The translations under genes and the position numbers were made by a program. A stretch of 64,000 nt of DNA from Linum tenue (Eukaryota > Streptophyta > Magnoliopsida > Malpighiales > Linaceae), in the NCBI GenBank assembly GCA_946122785.1, contig CAMGYJ010000002.1:63079703-63143702 (forward strand), in the 5' to 3' direction. The notes under the pieces are model-generated. The model did not search any database, had not been told where the DNA came from, and saw nothing but the letters and a program-made list of their open reading frames with translations. Of the stretch, positions 1-11,340 are shown piece after piece (position 1 is the first letter of the stretch; each line of letters starts with the position of its first letter).

Positions 1-1184
1 CATGATTTATTGGATCCAAAACATTTAGGGTGAAATTATTTTTATACGTCTCGTTACCAACTCCATACCGTACTATACCTCCCTGGTATGGGCTGATATA
101 TTTCATAATATATTGTATGCTCTTATTTAATACCAGTCAATACCATGTGGTATAGACTGGTAAAAAATGGCTCAATTTTTTTGTTCAAAAAATATATCAG
201 AGTGAATATCATTTTGAAGAACACAATTAATCTGATCTAATTGTGCAAAAAATTAAATTTTGACTTAAAACGAGTGAGAAATCGTCCGTTAAAGATTAAT
301 GAGAGAAAATTAAAGGCTTTCCAAGAGAGAGAAGGGACGCTGATGTGGGGGATTGAGATTGGATTATGCACCACAAGGTTATGCATTAGATTCGTTCTCG
401 TTATTGACCACAAGGTTTATTCAAGTGAACTGCTCCTCCATTATAAGCATTCTTCCTACCAACAAGGACAAAGCATGAGAGAGATTTATGGTTAATAAGT
501 AGGAAACCGGTCTAACTAATAAGACTCGTGTGGAGTTGAGTGAAGGAGTTCTTGTAAGAACTTCGAAGTTAAACGTGCTCACTGGGAAGTACTTCAAAGA
601 TGGATATGATCATATGACCTTATAAGAAGTCACTTTGAATTGCACTCCACCATAAAAATCTTAAGAGTTGAGGTTCCAAGCAGACAATATCTTATCGAAA
701 AATGTGTTACAATATGCTAAAAAATATAGTGACCAATATCAAACTGCTTTCCTAATTATAGATTTCAGTTTTGTACCAAACCTGCTCCCAGCACAAGCAT
801 ATAACTTTTTTTTTTCCCCTGAATAAAGTTTACAGGAAACAAAATTGAAAATTTCTTTTTTTTTTCTTTTTCCCCGGAGATCATCTAGCTTTTAACTATC
901 CAACATAGTCGTGTTAGATAGGAATCATAGATTTAGGGTTAATCGTATTTCATAGCTCCAGAGAGGCAACCAATATGCTCATTTGATGTATAAATACAAA
1001 AGTCCAGAATTTATACTTCACCAACATCTCGAACAACATTAGGAGAACCAGCTACCACCAACATGTCTTCTTAACAACAAAAAACGACAATAGTAATGAT
1101 AATTAAAGTACTAATGACAATCGATCTCTTTCTGTAGGTAGCAGCTGCAACTTTCAAGCATGATATATATTGTTTTTCAGTACA
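1..1184. other. AT-rich intergenic DNA, no gene recognised
   Basis: No supported coding region or RNA gene. Positions 60-170 hold several short copies and inverted copies of a GGTATGG/ATACC motif. Poly-T runs lie near 806-816 and 855-872. The largest open frame (241-495) begins with TTG and resembles nothing known, so it is not called. Confidence 0.5.
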
Positions 1185-1502
1185 TCAGTACATCCTGAAA
1201 GTCTTCCATTTGCAGAGCTCGAAGTTCTTCTGCTTCTGCTGGACGAACCCATCAGCTTCCGAGTCAAAACTCTCATCAACGTCCACCTCGTACTCCACAA
1301 TCGCACGACCAGCGAGATCCGTCAACTGGACCCGCTTCTTGGGCCTGGGCTTGGCTTGCTGCAGCCGACTCTGGAAGTAGACTCTGTGGTCGTGGTTGAA
1401 GGCCTTGTGGACGTTTGGGTACTGAGGGGCGCCATGAATAACGCTGGGAGCCTTTATGATGTTGGAGATATGGTCGTGGTATTCGTGGGAGCTTCTGTCC
1501 AT
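1185..1502 (-). CDS. small uncharacterised plant protein (105 aa)
   Basis: A single-exon open frame of 105 residues that I do not recognise as a named family. The start is a true ATG at 1502, and a TATAAATA box lies about 72 bp upstream on the same strand, which favours a real gene over a chance frame. The protein is hydrophilic. It begins with a His/Asp/Ser-rich stretch (MDRSSHEYHDH), has a basic patch (KPRPKKR) near residues 50-57 and an acidic patch (EYEVDVDESFDSEAD) near 70-84. There is no signal peptide or membrane segment. The overlapping open frame on the other strand is taken as its shadow. The function is unknown. Presence of a coherent promoter and lack of simple repeats are the main support. 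Confidence 0.5.
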   Translation of the reverse strand: MDRSSHEYHDHISNIIKAPSVIHGAPQYPNVHKAFNHDHRVYFQSRLQQAKPRPKKRVQLTDLAGRAIVEYEVDVDESFDSEADGFVQQKQKNFELCKWKTFRMY

Positions 1503-1573
1503 TTCTCTGTGTTTTCTATATATGTTTGGTTTGGTTTGTGTTTGTTCGGTTTATAGCAATTTAAGAAACGGCA

Positions 1574-1581
1574 TATTTATA
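1574..1581 (-). promoter_or_regulatory. TATA box of the small gene
   Basis: Read on the minus strand this is TATAAATA, about 72 bp upstream of the ATG at 1502, a normal spacing for a plant core promoter. Confidence 0.5.
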
Positions 1582-1709
1582 GAGCCAAAAAAGATGAGAT
1601 TATTTATTCTGTGGAGATGAGGTTGGCATCTAATTCTTCGTGTTTCTGTCTATATGATGCATCATATCAACCGCGCAAATCCGATGCCCAAATAAAGGCG
1701 ACCCACAAA

Positions 1710-1900
1710 TAGGGATGGCAAAATAACCCGATTCACGGATATCCAACTCCACTCAACCTGATCAAAGTGGGTAAAATTCGTTTTGACAGATTGTGAGCCG
1801 GGGCCGGATTCGGATTTAAATCCATTACATTGTTTAGTGAGTTAAGTTTGGGTTTAGATATACGTGATACATGAATACCCGCCCACACCCATAATTATCA
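1710..1900. mobile_element. one end of a hAT-like MITE, other end missing
   Basis: The left terminus TAGGGATGGCAAAATAACCC matches the terminal motif of the complete hAT-like elements at 35032-35770 and 50637-51093. The interior has the same type of degenerate cccgacccg-like repeats (for example ACCCGCCCACACCC near 1878). No matching inverted end was found downstream, so the element is truncated or badly decayed. Confidence 0.45.
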
Positions 1901-3104
1901 TTTCTCACAACCTTACGCCCCTTTAACCCTAATGTAAATTCCTAAACTTTTTCTCTTTCTTCAACTTAGACTCGGCGGTCGCACAAAATTTATTTTCCTC
2001 CTCCTTAGCTCTCTCTCACTCGCTCCGCCGATTGCTTATCTGTGCCGCCGGCCACCAAAAGAGTCCTCATCCCTCCCCGTTCATTCCTCCTCCTTAGCTC
2101 TCTCTTACAATCATATAGTTAATTATGCATTTGGTTATTAAGGATGAACCATGTACTTTATTTATTTGAGAGGACTTTGAGGCTCAGTGAGTTAAGGGAA
2201 GGTTTATTGTATCATGTTAAATTTTTTGGGAATGCTCGATATCTTGGTATATATCAATTCCAATTGCATATTTAGAATATTGAATACTACTTAAAAATCA
2301 ATGTCAATCACAAACCAAAAAAATTAACTCAGTAATCGAAAATACCAAATAATGATAAATTTTGTATGGTATTTGACGGATCTCAAACAGTTAAACCAAA
2401 TTTCAACCCCTAGCTTGGTCAATAGTTTAGATATGACAATCCTTGGGTGTTGGTTACTGACTTTCTAGGTAATGATTACTTACTAATTAACTTAATTCGC
2501 TACTCATTAAATAGGGATAAAACTAATATGCAAGTGGACATGGTTACATGGAATAACTAAGTATTTTCATCCCTTAATGAGATTTAATATGCCCAGTAAC
2601 TTCCGATTACCCCTAACCAACCACTATCCAAATAAAAAAAAAAAACACTACTAATGAATTAAAGTAGCTAAATTAGCCTGACCACTATTCACACGACCTC
2701 ATGTAAGAACTTCATGTTATGCTTCATTAGTATGCTCTGTTCTGGCCAAATCAATTATGGTATGTTCGTTGTCCAAGTTTAAAGGTCATTACATATAGAA
2801 ATTTACGCACACACAATGACTTACCACCTAACTGTATGTTAAGTATCTTTTTCAAGAAAAAACTATGTGTTAAGTATCATTTGATTTGGTATAATCAAGA
2901 TCAGATGATCATCATTACTTGATTTCATTATTATAGATTTTGTAATGTGTGTCCAAAAATTTGAAAAAAATTATTCAATATAATACTATATTCGTATCCC
3001 AAAGGTTAACGATTATTGAAAAGCTTATTTCATGTTCTAATATCACCAACATTCATTTAAACTAAAGTGTTTTTTAATTCTAATTGACATATACTTTTTA
3101 AATA
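1901..3104. other. AT-rich non-coding DNA
   Basis: Pyrimidine-rich from about 1930 to 2110, then strongly AT-rich. No coding region was recognised. A possible eroded inverted pair (GGTGTTGGTTACTGA near 2446 and TTACCCCTAACCAACC near 2608) hints at a short MITE, but no target duplication could be fixed. Confidence 0.4.
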
Positions 3105-3132
3105 AATAGTAACAGTATGGAAACCTTCCGTT
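3105..3132 (+). pseudogene. probable 5' fragment of the LINE split by CACTA
   Basis: If the CACTA element and one copy of its GTT duplication are removed, the codons ATG-GAA-ACC-TTC-CGT here run straight into TAC-TTA-GAA-GAG of the LINE reverse transcriptase at 11696 onward. That gives the expected ...TFRYLEEKLLERLEGW... type sequence of plant L1 elements. An in-frame stop at 3099-3101 and AT-rich sequence upstream suggest the LINE was already 5'-truncated about here. The piece is too short for certainty. Confidence 0.4.
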
Positions 3133-3431
3133 CACTACAGAAAAACTGGTTTCTAGTCACGGGAAATTATTCACGGTAATGTTTCCTGTAATCAAAAGTA
3201 TACTAACAGTCACGGTAAAAAGTTTCGTATTTGATTGTATAGTTCTAATCACGATAACTAATTTACCTGTTTTTTAGATCTGATTTTCCGTGATTAATTG
3301 TTAATCACGGTTAATTACCGTGAACAATGTGACAATTTATCATTAAAAAAAATCCTTCCAAATGTTTGGAGGAAGAATTTCCTTTAGCTCAAAAATTTGG
3401 CTCCACAAAGAATTGCTCAAATTTGTGGAGG

Positions 3432-3612
3432 CCTGGAGGGAGATTTTCTTTTAACTCAAAATTTTGGTTTGGCTCCAAAAAGAATTGCTTTGGCTCCAAA
3501 TATTTGCTTTGGCTCCAAAAACCTGGAGGGAGAATTTACTTTAGCTCAAAATTTTGGTTTGGCTCCAAAAAGAATTGCTTTGGCTCCAAATATTTGCTTT
3601 GGCTCCAAAAAC
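3432..3612. repeat. tandem repeat, 100-bp unit, about 1.8 copies
   Basis: The unit begins CCTGGAGGGAGA and contains three TTTGGCTCCAAA cores. The second copy starts exactly 100 bp after the first (3432 and 3532). It lies just inside the CACTA left subterminal region. Two overlapping open frames here are products of the repeat. Confidence 0.75.
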
Positions 3613-4027
3613 CCTCCAACAGCCAAATAATCCCGCCCCACTCCCAATTATTTTGTAGAAGAGCTAACCCTTTTTGGCTCCAAAATTTTGCTTAGGCCCG
3701 CCACTTTTTTGGCTCTCTAATGAAACTCAATTCTCTTCCCATCTTTGTACTGTCTGTTCCACTGCTCACTCCAGCCAAAACCTTCTCTTCGTCTCTGTTC
3801 TTTTCTTCTAGTTCTCTTTTTGTTTGTTCATATAATGGAAACAAACCTTGTTTCCTTAGGCTGAGTCCAATGCAGCCTGCATTTATGGGGTTGTCGGCAT
3901 TAATGGCGATCGGGGAGTTCTAACGCAGAGAAATAAATGCCGAAAATCGGCAATTATGGAGGCGATCGGCAATTGGATCGCTATATATGGGGGAGCGTTT
4001 GCCGATTTCGGCATTTATGGAGGCCGA

Positions 4028-4132
4028 GGGCGGCACAGCCGCCGGGGCTGGGCGGTGCGCCGCACGCGCAAGGGAGAGAGTCTCTCCCTTGCGCGTGCGG
4101 CGCACCGCCCAGCCCCGGCGGCTGTGCCGCCC
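4028..4132. repeat. perfect 52-bp-arm inverted repeat (GC-rich hairpin)
   Basis: Arms 4028-4079 and 4081-4132 are exact reverse complements around a single G at 4080. The arm starts GGGCGGCACAGC and ends AAGGGAGAGA. It is far more GC-rich than its surroundings and is followed by a T run at 4139-4155. It lies subterminally in the Harbinger element. Open frames on both strands here mirror each other because of the palindrome. Confidence 0.9.
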
Positions 4133-4610
4133 AGCACGTTTTTTTTTTTTTTTTTAATTGTTGACGTGTTTAAGGCCATTAGGAGTTGTAGTTAATTAGG
4201 GAATCTGATTTAGGGAATTGTAATTAATTATTGCCGAGTTAATTAGAGTAATTATTAAAGGAGTTGTAATTAATTAGGGGAAGGGGAAGGGGAATTAAAT
4301 TGAATTAATTAGGGGAAGGGGAATTAAATTTATGTTTGTATTTAGGCTTTTTAGATTGTATTTAATTTGTGTTTAATATTTTTGTATTTAGGCTTTTTTT
4401 TCTAAGATGACTTAAATTGAATTCATTTTATTTAAAATTTATGTTTATCATCTTTAAGTTGTGTGTAAACAAAAATTAGATCGAACTAAAAATGGAAATT
4501 ATATTATGGAAATGAAAATGTGTTTGTAAATTACAAAATAAATTGTCACCAACTACAACTTTAATTGAATTACAAAGCATCACAGCATCGATACCAAGCA
4601 ACAACAATGC

Positions 4611-5894
4611 CTAATTATTTCCATGCAAGTTCCAAATATGTTCGACCAAGTCCCGACGAAGCCCATGATGTGTTGGTGCAGCACGAAGCCTATTATTCCT
4701 AGCTAAGTACTCAGTTAGGGTTGGAATATCTCTATCGACATTAGTTGGTTGTTGGTCGTGGACCTCATAATCAAGATTATCTTCCATCTCATCGTCAGAA
4801 TCAACCTGCTCATCCTCGATTATCATGTTGTGCAATATAATGCATGTCAACATTATATCATTAATTGTTGCAACATCCCAAGATCTTGCAGGGCCACGAA
4901 CGATTGCCCATCTAGCTTGAAGAATTCCAAAGGCCCGCTCTACGTCTTTTCGATGTGCTTCTTGACATCGAGCAAACAAGGCTTCTTTGTTTGAGCTTGG
5001 ATTGCTGAATGTTTTCACTAAAGTTGACCACGAAGGATAAATACCATCAGCCAAATAATAACATTGATCATATGTATGACCGTTTACCTCAAATCGTACT
5101 CGTGGGGTGGATCCGTTGAGGACACCGTCAAACACTGGAGACATCCCCAGAACATTGATGTCGTTATTCGACCCAGGAGGGCCGAAGAAAGCATGCCATA
5201 TCCAGGTGTTGTACGAAGCCACTGCCTCGAGAATGATTGTTGGTTTACGGTTGTGCCCCAGGTACTGCCCAGTCCAAGAAGTAGGACAGTTCCTCCACTC
5301 CCAGTGCATGCAATCAATTGATCCAATCATACCAGGGAATCCGCGTTGTGAGGCTTTATGAAGTAGAATCCTTAGATCAGCAGGAGTTGGTGCACGAAGA
5401 TATGTCGATGAGTACATCCCGACAATGGCTCTGCAAAACTTCCTGAAGACTTCAAGCACAGTGCTCTTACCCATACGCATGTAGTCATCAAGTTGATCAG
5501 CTGGAGATCCATAAGCTAGCATGCGCAGTGCACTAGTAAGCTTTTGCTCCGGCGATAGGCCTAGGTGACCAACGGCATCACTCCTTCGTGCAAAAGAGGG
5601 ATCATACCTCACAACGTCACCCATTATGCGATTGAATAGTCGTGGTTGCATACGAAAACGCCTTCTGAATATGCGGGCATCGTATGTTGGATTTGGATTG
5701 AAGTAATCATGCATAAGACGGTCATGACCTGAGACCCTTTCACGATCAATGTAGGTGCGATTTGTTGAACGGCGACGTGAGCGTGAACCTTCCTCAAGCC
5801 TCCGCCCGATTAAAGTCAAACGATGATAGTTAAACAGATTCAACTCTTCTATCTCTTGTTCTCCTCCAGAAGATGAGTAATCTGAGGAACTCAT
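4611..5894 (-). CDS. PIF/Harbinger DDE transposase
   Basis: This is the nuclease that cuts and pastes the surrounding element. The 427-residue frame is uninterrupted. I chose the ATG at 5894 (MSSSDYSSSGG...), which begins an acidic Ser-rich N terminus usual for these proteins; an in-frame ATG at 5984 would add 30 residues. The catalytic triad is visible: Asp in GMIGSIDCMHWEW, Asp in GPPGSNNDINVL, and Glu in HRKDVERAFGILQARW. The tail LTCIILHNMIIEDE is also typical of the HARBI1/DDE_4 family. An N-terminal basic Arg-rich segment (GSRSRRRSTNR) could bind DNA. It is divergent from the Myb/SANT gene at 6324 with a 41-bp tandem repeat between them. The pair normally acts together, the SANT partner aiding nuclear entry and TIR binding. 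No stop, frameshift or missing catalytic residue was seen. Confidence 0.93.
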   Translation of the reverse strand: MSSSDYSSSGGEQEIEELNLFNYHRLTLIGRRLEEGSRSRRRSTNRTYIDRERVSGHDRLMHDYFNPNPTYDARIFRRRFRMQPRLFNRIMGDVVRYDPSFARRSDAVGHLGLSPEQKLTSALRMLAYGSPADQLDDYMRMGKSTVLEVFRKFCRAIVGMYSSTYLRAPTPADLRILLHKASQRGFPGMIGSIDCMHWEWRNCPTSWTGQYLGHNRKPTIILEAVASYNTWIWHAFFGPPGSNNDINVLGMSPVFDGVLNGSTPRVRFEVNGHTYDQCYYLADGIYPSWSTLVKTFSNPSSNKEALFARCQEAHRKDVERAFGILQARWAIVRGPARSWDVATINDIMLTCIILHNMIIEDEQVDSDDEMEDNLDYEVHDQQPTNVDRDIPTLTEYLARNNRLRAAPTHHGLRRDLVEHIWNLHGNN

Positions 5895-5974
5895 GATGAA
5901 TGTGTTTGTTTTAGAAATGGGAGGAAGTTTCAGACAAGTATACAATTGATGGTAAATGGGGGATTTGCATTTAT

Positions 5975-6170
5975 ATTCGAACATGTTCTACCTACCAACC
6001 TTACCTAACGGTCATATTCGAACATGTGCTACCTACCAACCTTACCTAACGGTCATATCTGAACATGTGCTACCTACCAACCTTACATAACGGTCATATT
6101 CGAACATGTGCTACCTACCAACTTTACCTAACGGTCATATTCGAACATGTGATGCCTAATAGCCTTACCT
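5975..6170. repeat. 41-bp tandem repeat between the two Harbinger genes
   Basis: About five copies of a unit beginning ATTCGAACATGTGCTACC start at 5975, 6016, 6057, 6098 and 6139, an exact 41-bp period. Each holds a CTAACGGTCAT segment. The array fills the divergent promoter region between the transposase and the SANT gene, where it could serve as repeated protein-binding sites. Confidence 0.8.
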
Positions 6171-6323
6171 ACCAACGTTTATATCCGAACGGTCATAACC
6201 TAACGGTCATAAATTCTCTATATATTCAGACATCCTCCCCTCTCTCTAACATTCATTCTTATTGAAATTTTCTGTTAGTCCCCTCATTCTTTCTATCATC
6301 TTTGTCTCTCTAAAAACCAAACA

Positions 6324-7479
6324 ATGACAAGCAAGAGAAAAGGGAATTGGACAGCGGAGGAAGATAAGAACTTGTGCAGTTCTTGGGTGATGATATCGGA
6401 AGATGGAGCTGTGGGTGTCAATCAAAGGGATACAAGGTTCTGGGATAGAGTGGCGGCGCAATTTCGATCAAACGATCGAAACACATCTCGTACTATCAAA
6501 AGCATGTGTAATCGAATGGGCACAATCACCAAATACTGCAAGTGTTGGAATTCAGCTATCCAAAGGGCAGAGAGGAATCAACCAAGTGGCACGAATCAAA
6601 TGGATGTGGTATGAATTCTCCGTCACCATCATTGTTATTTTTTACCTTGTTCATTAGTACGTGTGTTCTATTTTCTAACTCCTTTTCCATCTCATTCATT
6701 TATACGTATAGGAGCATATGGCAGAACAACTCTATTTAAGCGAGACCGGAGAAAAGGGGTGGACTTTTGGTCATTGTTGGTGGATCTTGAAAAGATGCCA
6801 AAAATTTCATACCGTGATAATGATGCCATCTTCAAATCAAAGCCGCATGAGTCAAGGTTCTGATGGTTCTCCCATGGGTCTTGGTTATCAATCAACACCA
6901 CAGACAGACCTCAATAACACAGAAGGAGACGAAGAAACTCCACCATTCGTCGGAGAAACTCCACCGTTCGTTGAAGAAACTCCACCATTCGTCATATCTC
7001 GCCCTGCTGGACGCGACAAACAGAAGGCAGCTAAGAAGAAAGGAAAGGGGGTTGTCGAGTCATCAGAGAGCTACACTGCTCAATTGCTTGAGTATGGAAG
7101 TGAGTTGAAGGAGAGGCATGCTTTGAGGACTGAGTATGAGCGAAGAAGGATGGAATTCCAAGAACAAAAATCAAAGCGTGACCAAGAAAAGTGGGAAGTT
7201 GAGAAAAAAGAGAGGGAAGCAGCACTATTTCGGAACAATCTTGATCTTATTGAAAAGGACTTGTCGAAGTTGACACCAAGAAAGCGGAAGTTTTACAAAA
7301 ATCATCAAAACATGCTCCTAGGGTATGATCAAGATGATCCCAACTCTGTTCCCGACTATTCATCCAACGCAAGTCAAACTGGAGGTGGAGATGGAAATGG
7401 AGGAGGAGATGAAGGTGGAGGAGGAGATGAAGGTGGAGGAGATTACGGGAATTACTATTCCCTTCTGGGTGATTATTGA
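6324..7479 (+). CDS. Harbinger Myb/SANT-like accessory protein (2 exons)
   Basis: This is the second protein of PIF/Harbinger elements, a trihelix/SANT DNA-binding partner of the transposase. Exon 1 is 6324-6608 and exon 2 is 6712-7479. The donor GTG|GTATGA and acceptor TATAG|GAG keep the frame (350 aa). Residues 5-60 form the SANT domain (GNWTAEEDKNLCSSW ... TRFWDRVAAQF). A short tandem repeat of ETPPFV follows near residues 165-185, then a basic stretch (KQKAAKKKGKG) that could be a nuclear signal. A long charged coiled coil with ERRRMEFQEQKSKRDQEKWE comes next, and the tail is Gly/Asp-rich. It is divergent from the transposase, and both genes look intact. Related free-standing plant genes exist, but the position inside the TIRs makes the transposon assignment firm. 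Confidence 0.88.
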
Positions 7480-7959
7480 CATGTTATGTGTTTCTTTTTT
7501 TATCATTTCAAGTGTTGTGTGTTATTTTTAAACTTTATCATTTTCAAGTGTTGTGTGTAATATTTAAGCTTTATGATTAGCAAGTGTTGTGTGTAAACCC
7601 AAATTAGGTCCATAATTTTTTGCTAAAAAAATTCGGTCTCGAAATTTAACAAAATTCTATCGAAAAAATTGTATTTAAAAATGATGACGAACTATACAAA
7701 AATTAACATGAACAAATTATGTTAAAGTTTCGATAAGTACATTTTTCAATAAATGGAAAAACTGGAAATATTAAGAACCCCAAATATGGAGTTTGTTGCA
7801 TTGGAGCAAAAGAAAGGAAAATGGGGTCCAATCCCCAAATTTGGAGTTCAAGTCCCCTATATTTGGGGTTTTGCATTGGACTTGGCCTTAGCCGGCCAGA
7901 TTCACTCCCACATTCCGCCACCGTCTTCTCAGTTCTCACTGCTCAACTCAAGGCCTTAA

Positions 7960-10900
7960 AGTTACGGTGACCCAATTATCATCGTTTTACCCCCACATCT
8001 TTAATTCTATCAATTTGTATTTTGTCCTCGAACTAGGAATCTCTTTCAAAATTTGACTTATTGAATATTGATTTCTCATTTCTGAGTCTCAATTCGTTTT
8101 AGGGACTTCATTTCTGAAATTTGTTCTCTACAACTTCGTTTCCCATCACAGTTCGACCGAATCCCAGCAATTGATGGTCCCAGATTTGGGTGAAGTTCAT
8201 CTCACAACCCCCACACTCCCGCGCCGCTACTTCAAGAGGTTGAGATTTTGATGGAGCATAGCACACTGAGTCCAACGAAGAGGGTCTAGTAGAAGCTGGT
8301 AAGATACAAGTATGATAATCCCGTCAATTTGTCTGTGTATTCATTCTTCCCTAATTTTGTGTTTATCTTTAGTATTTATTCTCAGGCCATTGTTATGCTC
8401 TGCCGCTTTTCGTTGAAGGTCAGTTTAGCTTGAGAATCTCTCTAGTGTTTCAATTCCTGCTTTTTGTGAGATTTGATTCGAGGTTTTTTATCATGATAGA
8501 GGACTCATAGTGATTCTCTGTGATTTTGAGTTGAAAATAGAAGTGAAAGAAGCAGAGTGACTGTATTGGAAAATGCATAAAAGTTTCCTTGATGATTGTG
8601 GTAAGAAACAGCAGCGGAAACATCACCAGCGGAAGCAGCAGCTATTTTTGCAGCAAACAGAAGAAGAGTCCCCATTACATGCATTGTTTGGCTCTTTTGA
8701 CTCTCTTATGTGGCCTGTCTGTGTTATGCTCGCTATTAGAAAGCATTTTATAGGAGTAAGAACTAGAATTAGTTTGATCTGGCAGGATATGATTTAATTT
8801 GTTTCTTTGTTCAGGGCACCTTCTGTCCCCCGTTTTCTTTTCTGTTTTGGTGGCTTGTTTGGGCTAATTTGTTCAGCTACCTACTTTGTGTCGTGAGGTA
8901 GTAGTTTCTTGTCTTTTGTCCTTCCAAAGTTTTGATTGAATAAAGAGTAGAAGACAGCTAATTATCAGGACTTCCTAATTTGTGTAAGCATTTGTTGTAG
9001 TTTTATATTATCGGACGAAGGTCTTGTGTATCTATTTGTTTTGGTCTAAAGAGATGGGGGGAGAGTAGAAGACAACTAAGGTGTTTGTTTGCGTTGTTGT
9101 TCATTAAGAGACAAATTTTAATGAAGGTTCGGAGTTTACTGAACCAACTTGTCTGTTTCATTGATGTTCTTCTGTAATCTAAGAACATAGTATTTTGTTT
9201 CATTATGTTTCTACAGTCTGCTTGTGGTTGAATGTTCGCCTTGTCTTGAGGGTATGACAGCTGCATTCTGTGTCTACAGTCTACTTGTTGAATGCTCACT
9301 GCCATGCATTTGGATTTTTTAAATAATTAAGAACATAGCATTTCTAATTTGGATGCAATGCATCATAATTATTAATTGTCCCCCTCTGGAAGTAGGGAAG
9401 GATGCTATTAGTTGGTAGAAATGCATAGTGGGATAGTAGCGTGAATGCAACTTTCATGAAAACCCTTTTGACTATAAGTCTCAAGCTGTGAACTTCTTAG
9501 TTTCCCCATGCATTGATGAACAATATAGGAGTCAGGAGACCAGTTCTTGTGGTATGGTTTGGCGGTGAGCTGTGGTGGAAACTTAGTATCTTTTTGCTGA
9601 TATATCTTTTATATGCTTGAAATCAAGTTTTAGGTGAAGTTTTGTAGAGTATTGTAGGATACATAAAACATTAACTTGATGACAGGGATGATGAAAATGA
9701 ACTTGTATTGGCTGCAATGCTTCAAGGTTTCTCTGATTCTGTTGCTCTTATCCTGAGGTAGTAACACTTCCTACTGCCTAAGATTTGCTTTCTTTCTTTG
9801 ATATTCTCTTCAGTGTGATCGTACGATTTCTATTTTATTGGTACACGAACAACTTAACAACAGAAACTTGTGAACTTGGTTCTCATCTTTTTCTGCCTTG
9901 ACGAGATTGTTAAAAGACGATAGACTTGTTTCCTCTTTCCCTCCGTTTATTCAGTGAATGCCTGGTTGTGTAATTTTGTTGTGTGGTAGTGCATTGTTTA
10001 TTATTTATGCATGTTTGATTGCTTAAGCAGGCAAGTTTGTTAGAGTGAGCATTAACTGTTTGGTTTAATGCTGATTTCGTACTCACATTCTCAATTGTTG
10101 CAAATTAAGATGTTTGATTGAAGGTGTAATTTATAGACAGGCTTCATCCTTCCTAAAGTAAGTCAGACTACAATACTCTTCATCTATTTGAACTTCCTTT
10201 TTTGGTAGTTTTGAATATGCAGTAAAGTGGCAGCCTCACCACCAACTTTGGCCAAAACTGAATGCTACTGGAAAATTCTAGTGCTTCAACTGTTCATCTG
10301 CCTTCCTCTTCTTCTTTTATTTTAATATACTAAGTGGTTTATTTGGTTCAAGTGATATAATTTTGCTGAATGTTAAGAAAATTTGTGTAGTTTACTGGTA
10401 TATAAGATAATGGCACTTTTCAAATATCTTTTGTGATTAAAATGGGTGAAAGGTTTGCTGTAAAATCTATATAGTCTTCCTATAACTTTATTTGTCAAAT
10501 TAGGCTTGGTAATAACTGTGTATTTCAACTAATTGATTTGAGATGCATTGAATTCAGCTGTTCCCTTAATGCTCCGTTTTTCAAGTTTTTCCTCACTTCT
10601 GTTGGTGGAATTGGATTGAGATGGTCATTTGTGTGTTAAAGAAGATGTGGCAGCAGAGGAACCAAAATAACCTGTGATTCCAACTGTTGTTTTTGGATAA
10701 CCAATGAGCCCAGTTACTGCTTTTGGAACTGTAACTGCCTAATAGGTATTCCTAGCTCTTCTTTCACTTGAACTATTACACAACCTGCTGTTTTGAATAT
10801 CTACTATTGCCAAGTGACATTTGCAGTCAGCCATGATTGCAAGTTAGCTCTAGTATCTGTGCAAATCCTGTGGCCGATTTTAGCAGACATGAAATAACAA

Positions 10901-11340
10901 GCTTTTACCTTGACAATATATAAGTTTCCATGCATATTTCATGCATCTTGTAGTGATGAAGATCAAAACATATGAGGCATAATATTAGTCTTTTTTTTAT
11001 CTTTGTTCATGCAGATGCAACAGTACAGGTTGCTTGGGATGGAGTACATGGCACAAAGATTTTGTTTGCTAGAAGGATGAAATTTCCAACGTTAACTCTA
11101 GACTATCTTAGTTAGCTTATTTATCAGTTAGTTATTGTGATGTAGATTGTAGCATTATAGAAATATTGACTATAAGATTTGACACTCTTTCAATTGTTAA
11201 TAATATAATTTTGCTTATACTTGGTGGCTGAGGATTTAATACTTTTAACACAAGCATTTTTTGCAATTAGTAATGAGAAAATTCTTATTAATTTGTAATT
11301 AGTTGTTGGAAAATGCTGTGACTATTGGTTTGTAATTAAT
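7960..11340. other. CACTA interior, no recognised gene
   Basis: About 3.4 kb of T-rich DNA resembling plant intron or UTR sequence. A 74-residue frame at 8573-8797 starts with ATG and is Lys/Gln-rich, but matches nothing I know. Near 9690-9758 a short frame (DDENELVLAAMLQGFSDSV) looks protein-like without a clear family. This may be captured host sequence or the eroded transposase region of the CACTA element. Confidence 0.35.

Larger units (their letters stand above)
3859..7887. mobile_element. complete PIF/Harbinger transposon (4.03 kb) nested in CACTA
   Basis: The ends are inverted copies, GGCTGAGTCCAATGCA on the left and the inverse of GGCCAAGTCCAATGCA on the right (14 of 16 match). They are flanked by TTA at 3856-3858 and 7888-7890, the hallmark 3-bp duplication of PIF/Harbinger. 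Inside are the two genes the superfamily needs: a DDE transposase (minus) and a Myb/SANT protein (plus), divergently arranged, both with intact reading frames. This is therefore a candidate autonomous copy. It lies wholly within the CACTA element, so it inserted after or travelled with it. Confidence 0.9.

Noticed and set aside
241..495. 84-residue open frame near the left edge
   Set aside because: It starts with TTG, has no family features and lies in AT-rich DNA without a promoter signal.
1710..2130. Complete hAT-like MITE at 1710
   Set aside because: No inverted right end or 8-bp duplication was found.
3366..3695. Overlapping open frames of 109 and 77 residues
   Set aside because: They are the translation of a 100-bp tandem repeat, seen in two frames.
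3920..4195. Arg/Ala-rich frames on both strands
   Set aside because: They mirror each other because of the perfect palindrome at 4028-4132.
5975..6170. Possible CRISPR-like array
   Set aside because: The 41-bp units are contiguous without unique spacers; this is a plain tandem repeat in a plant transposon.
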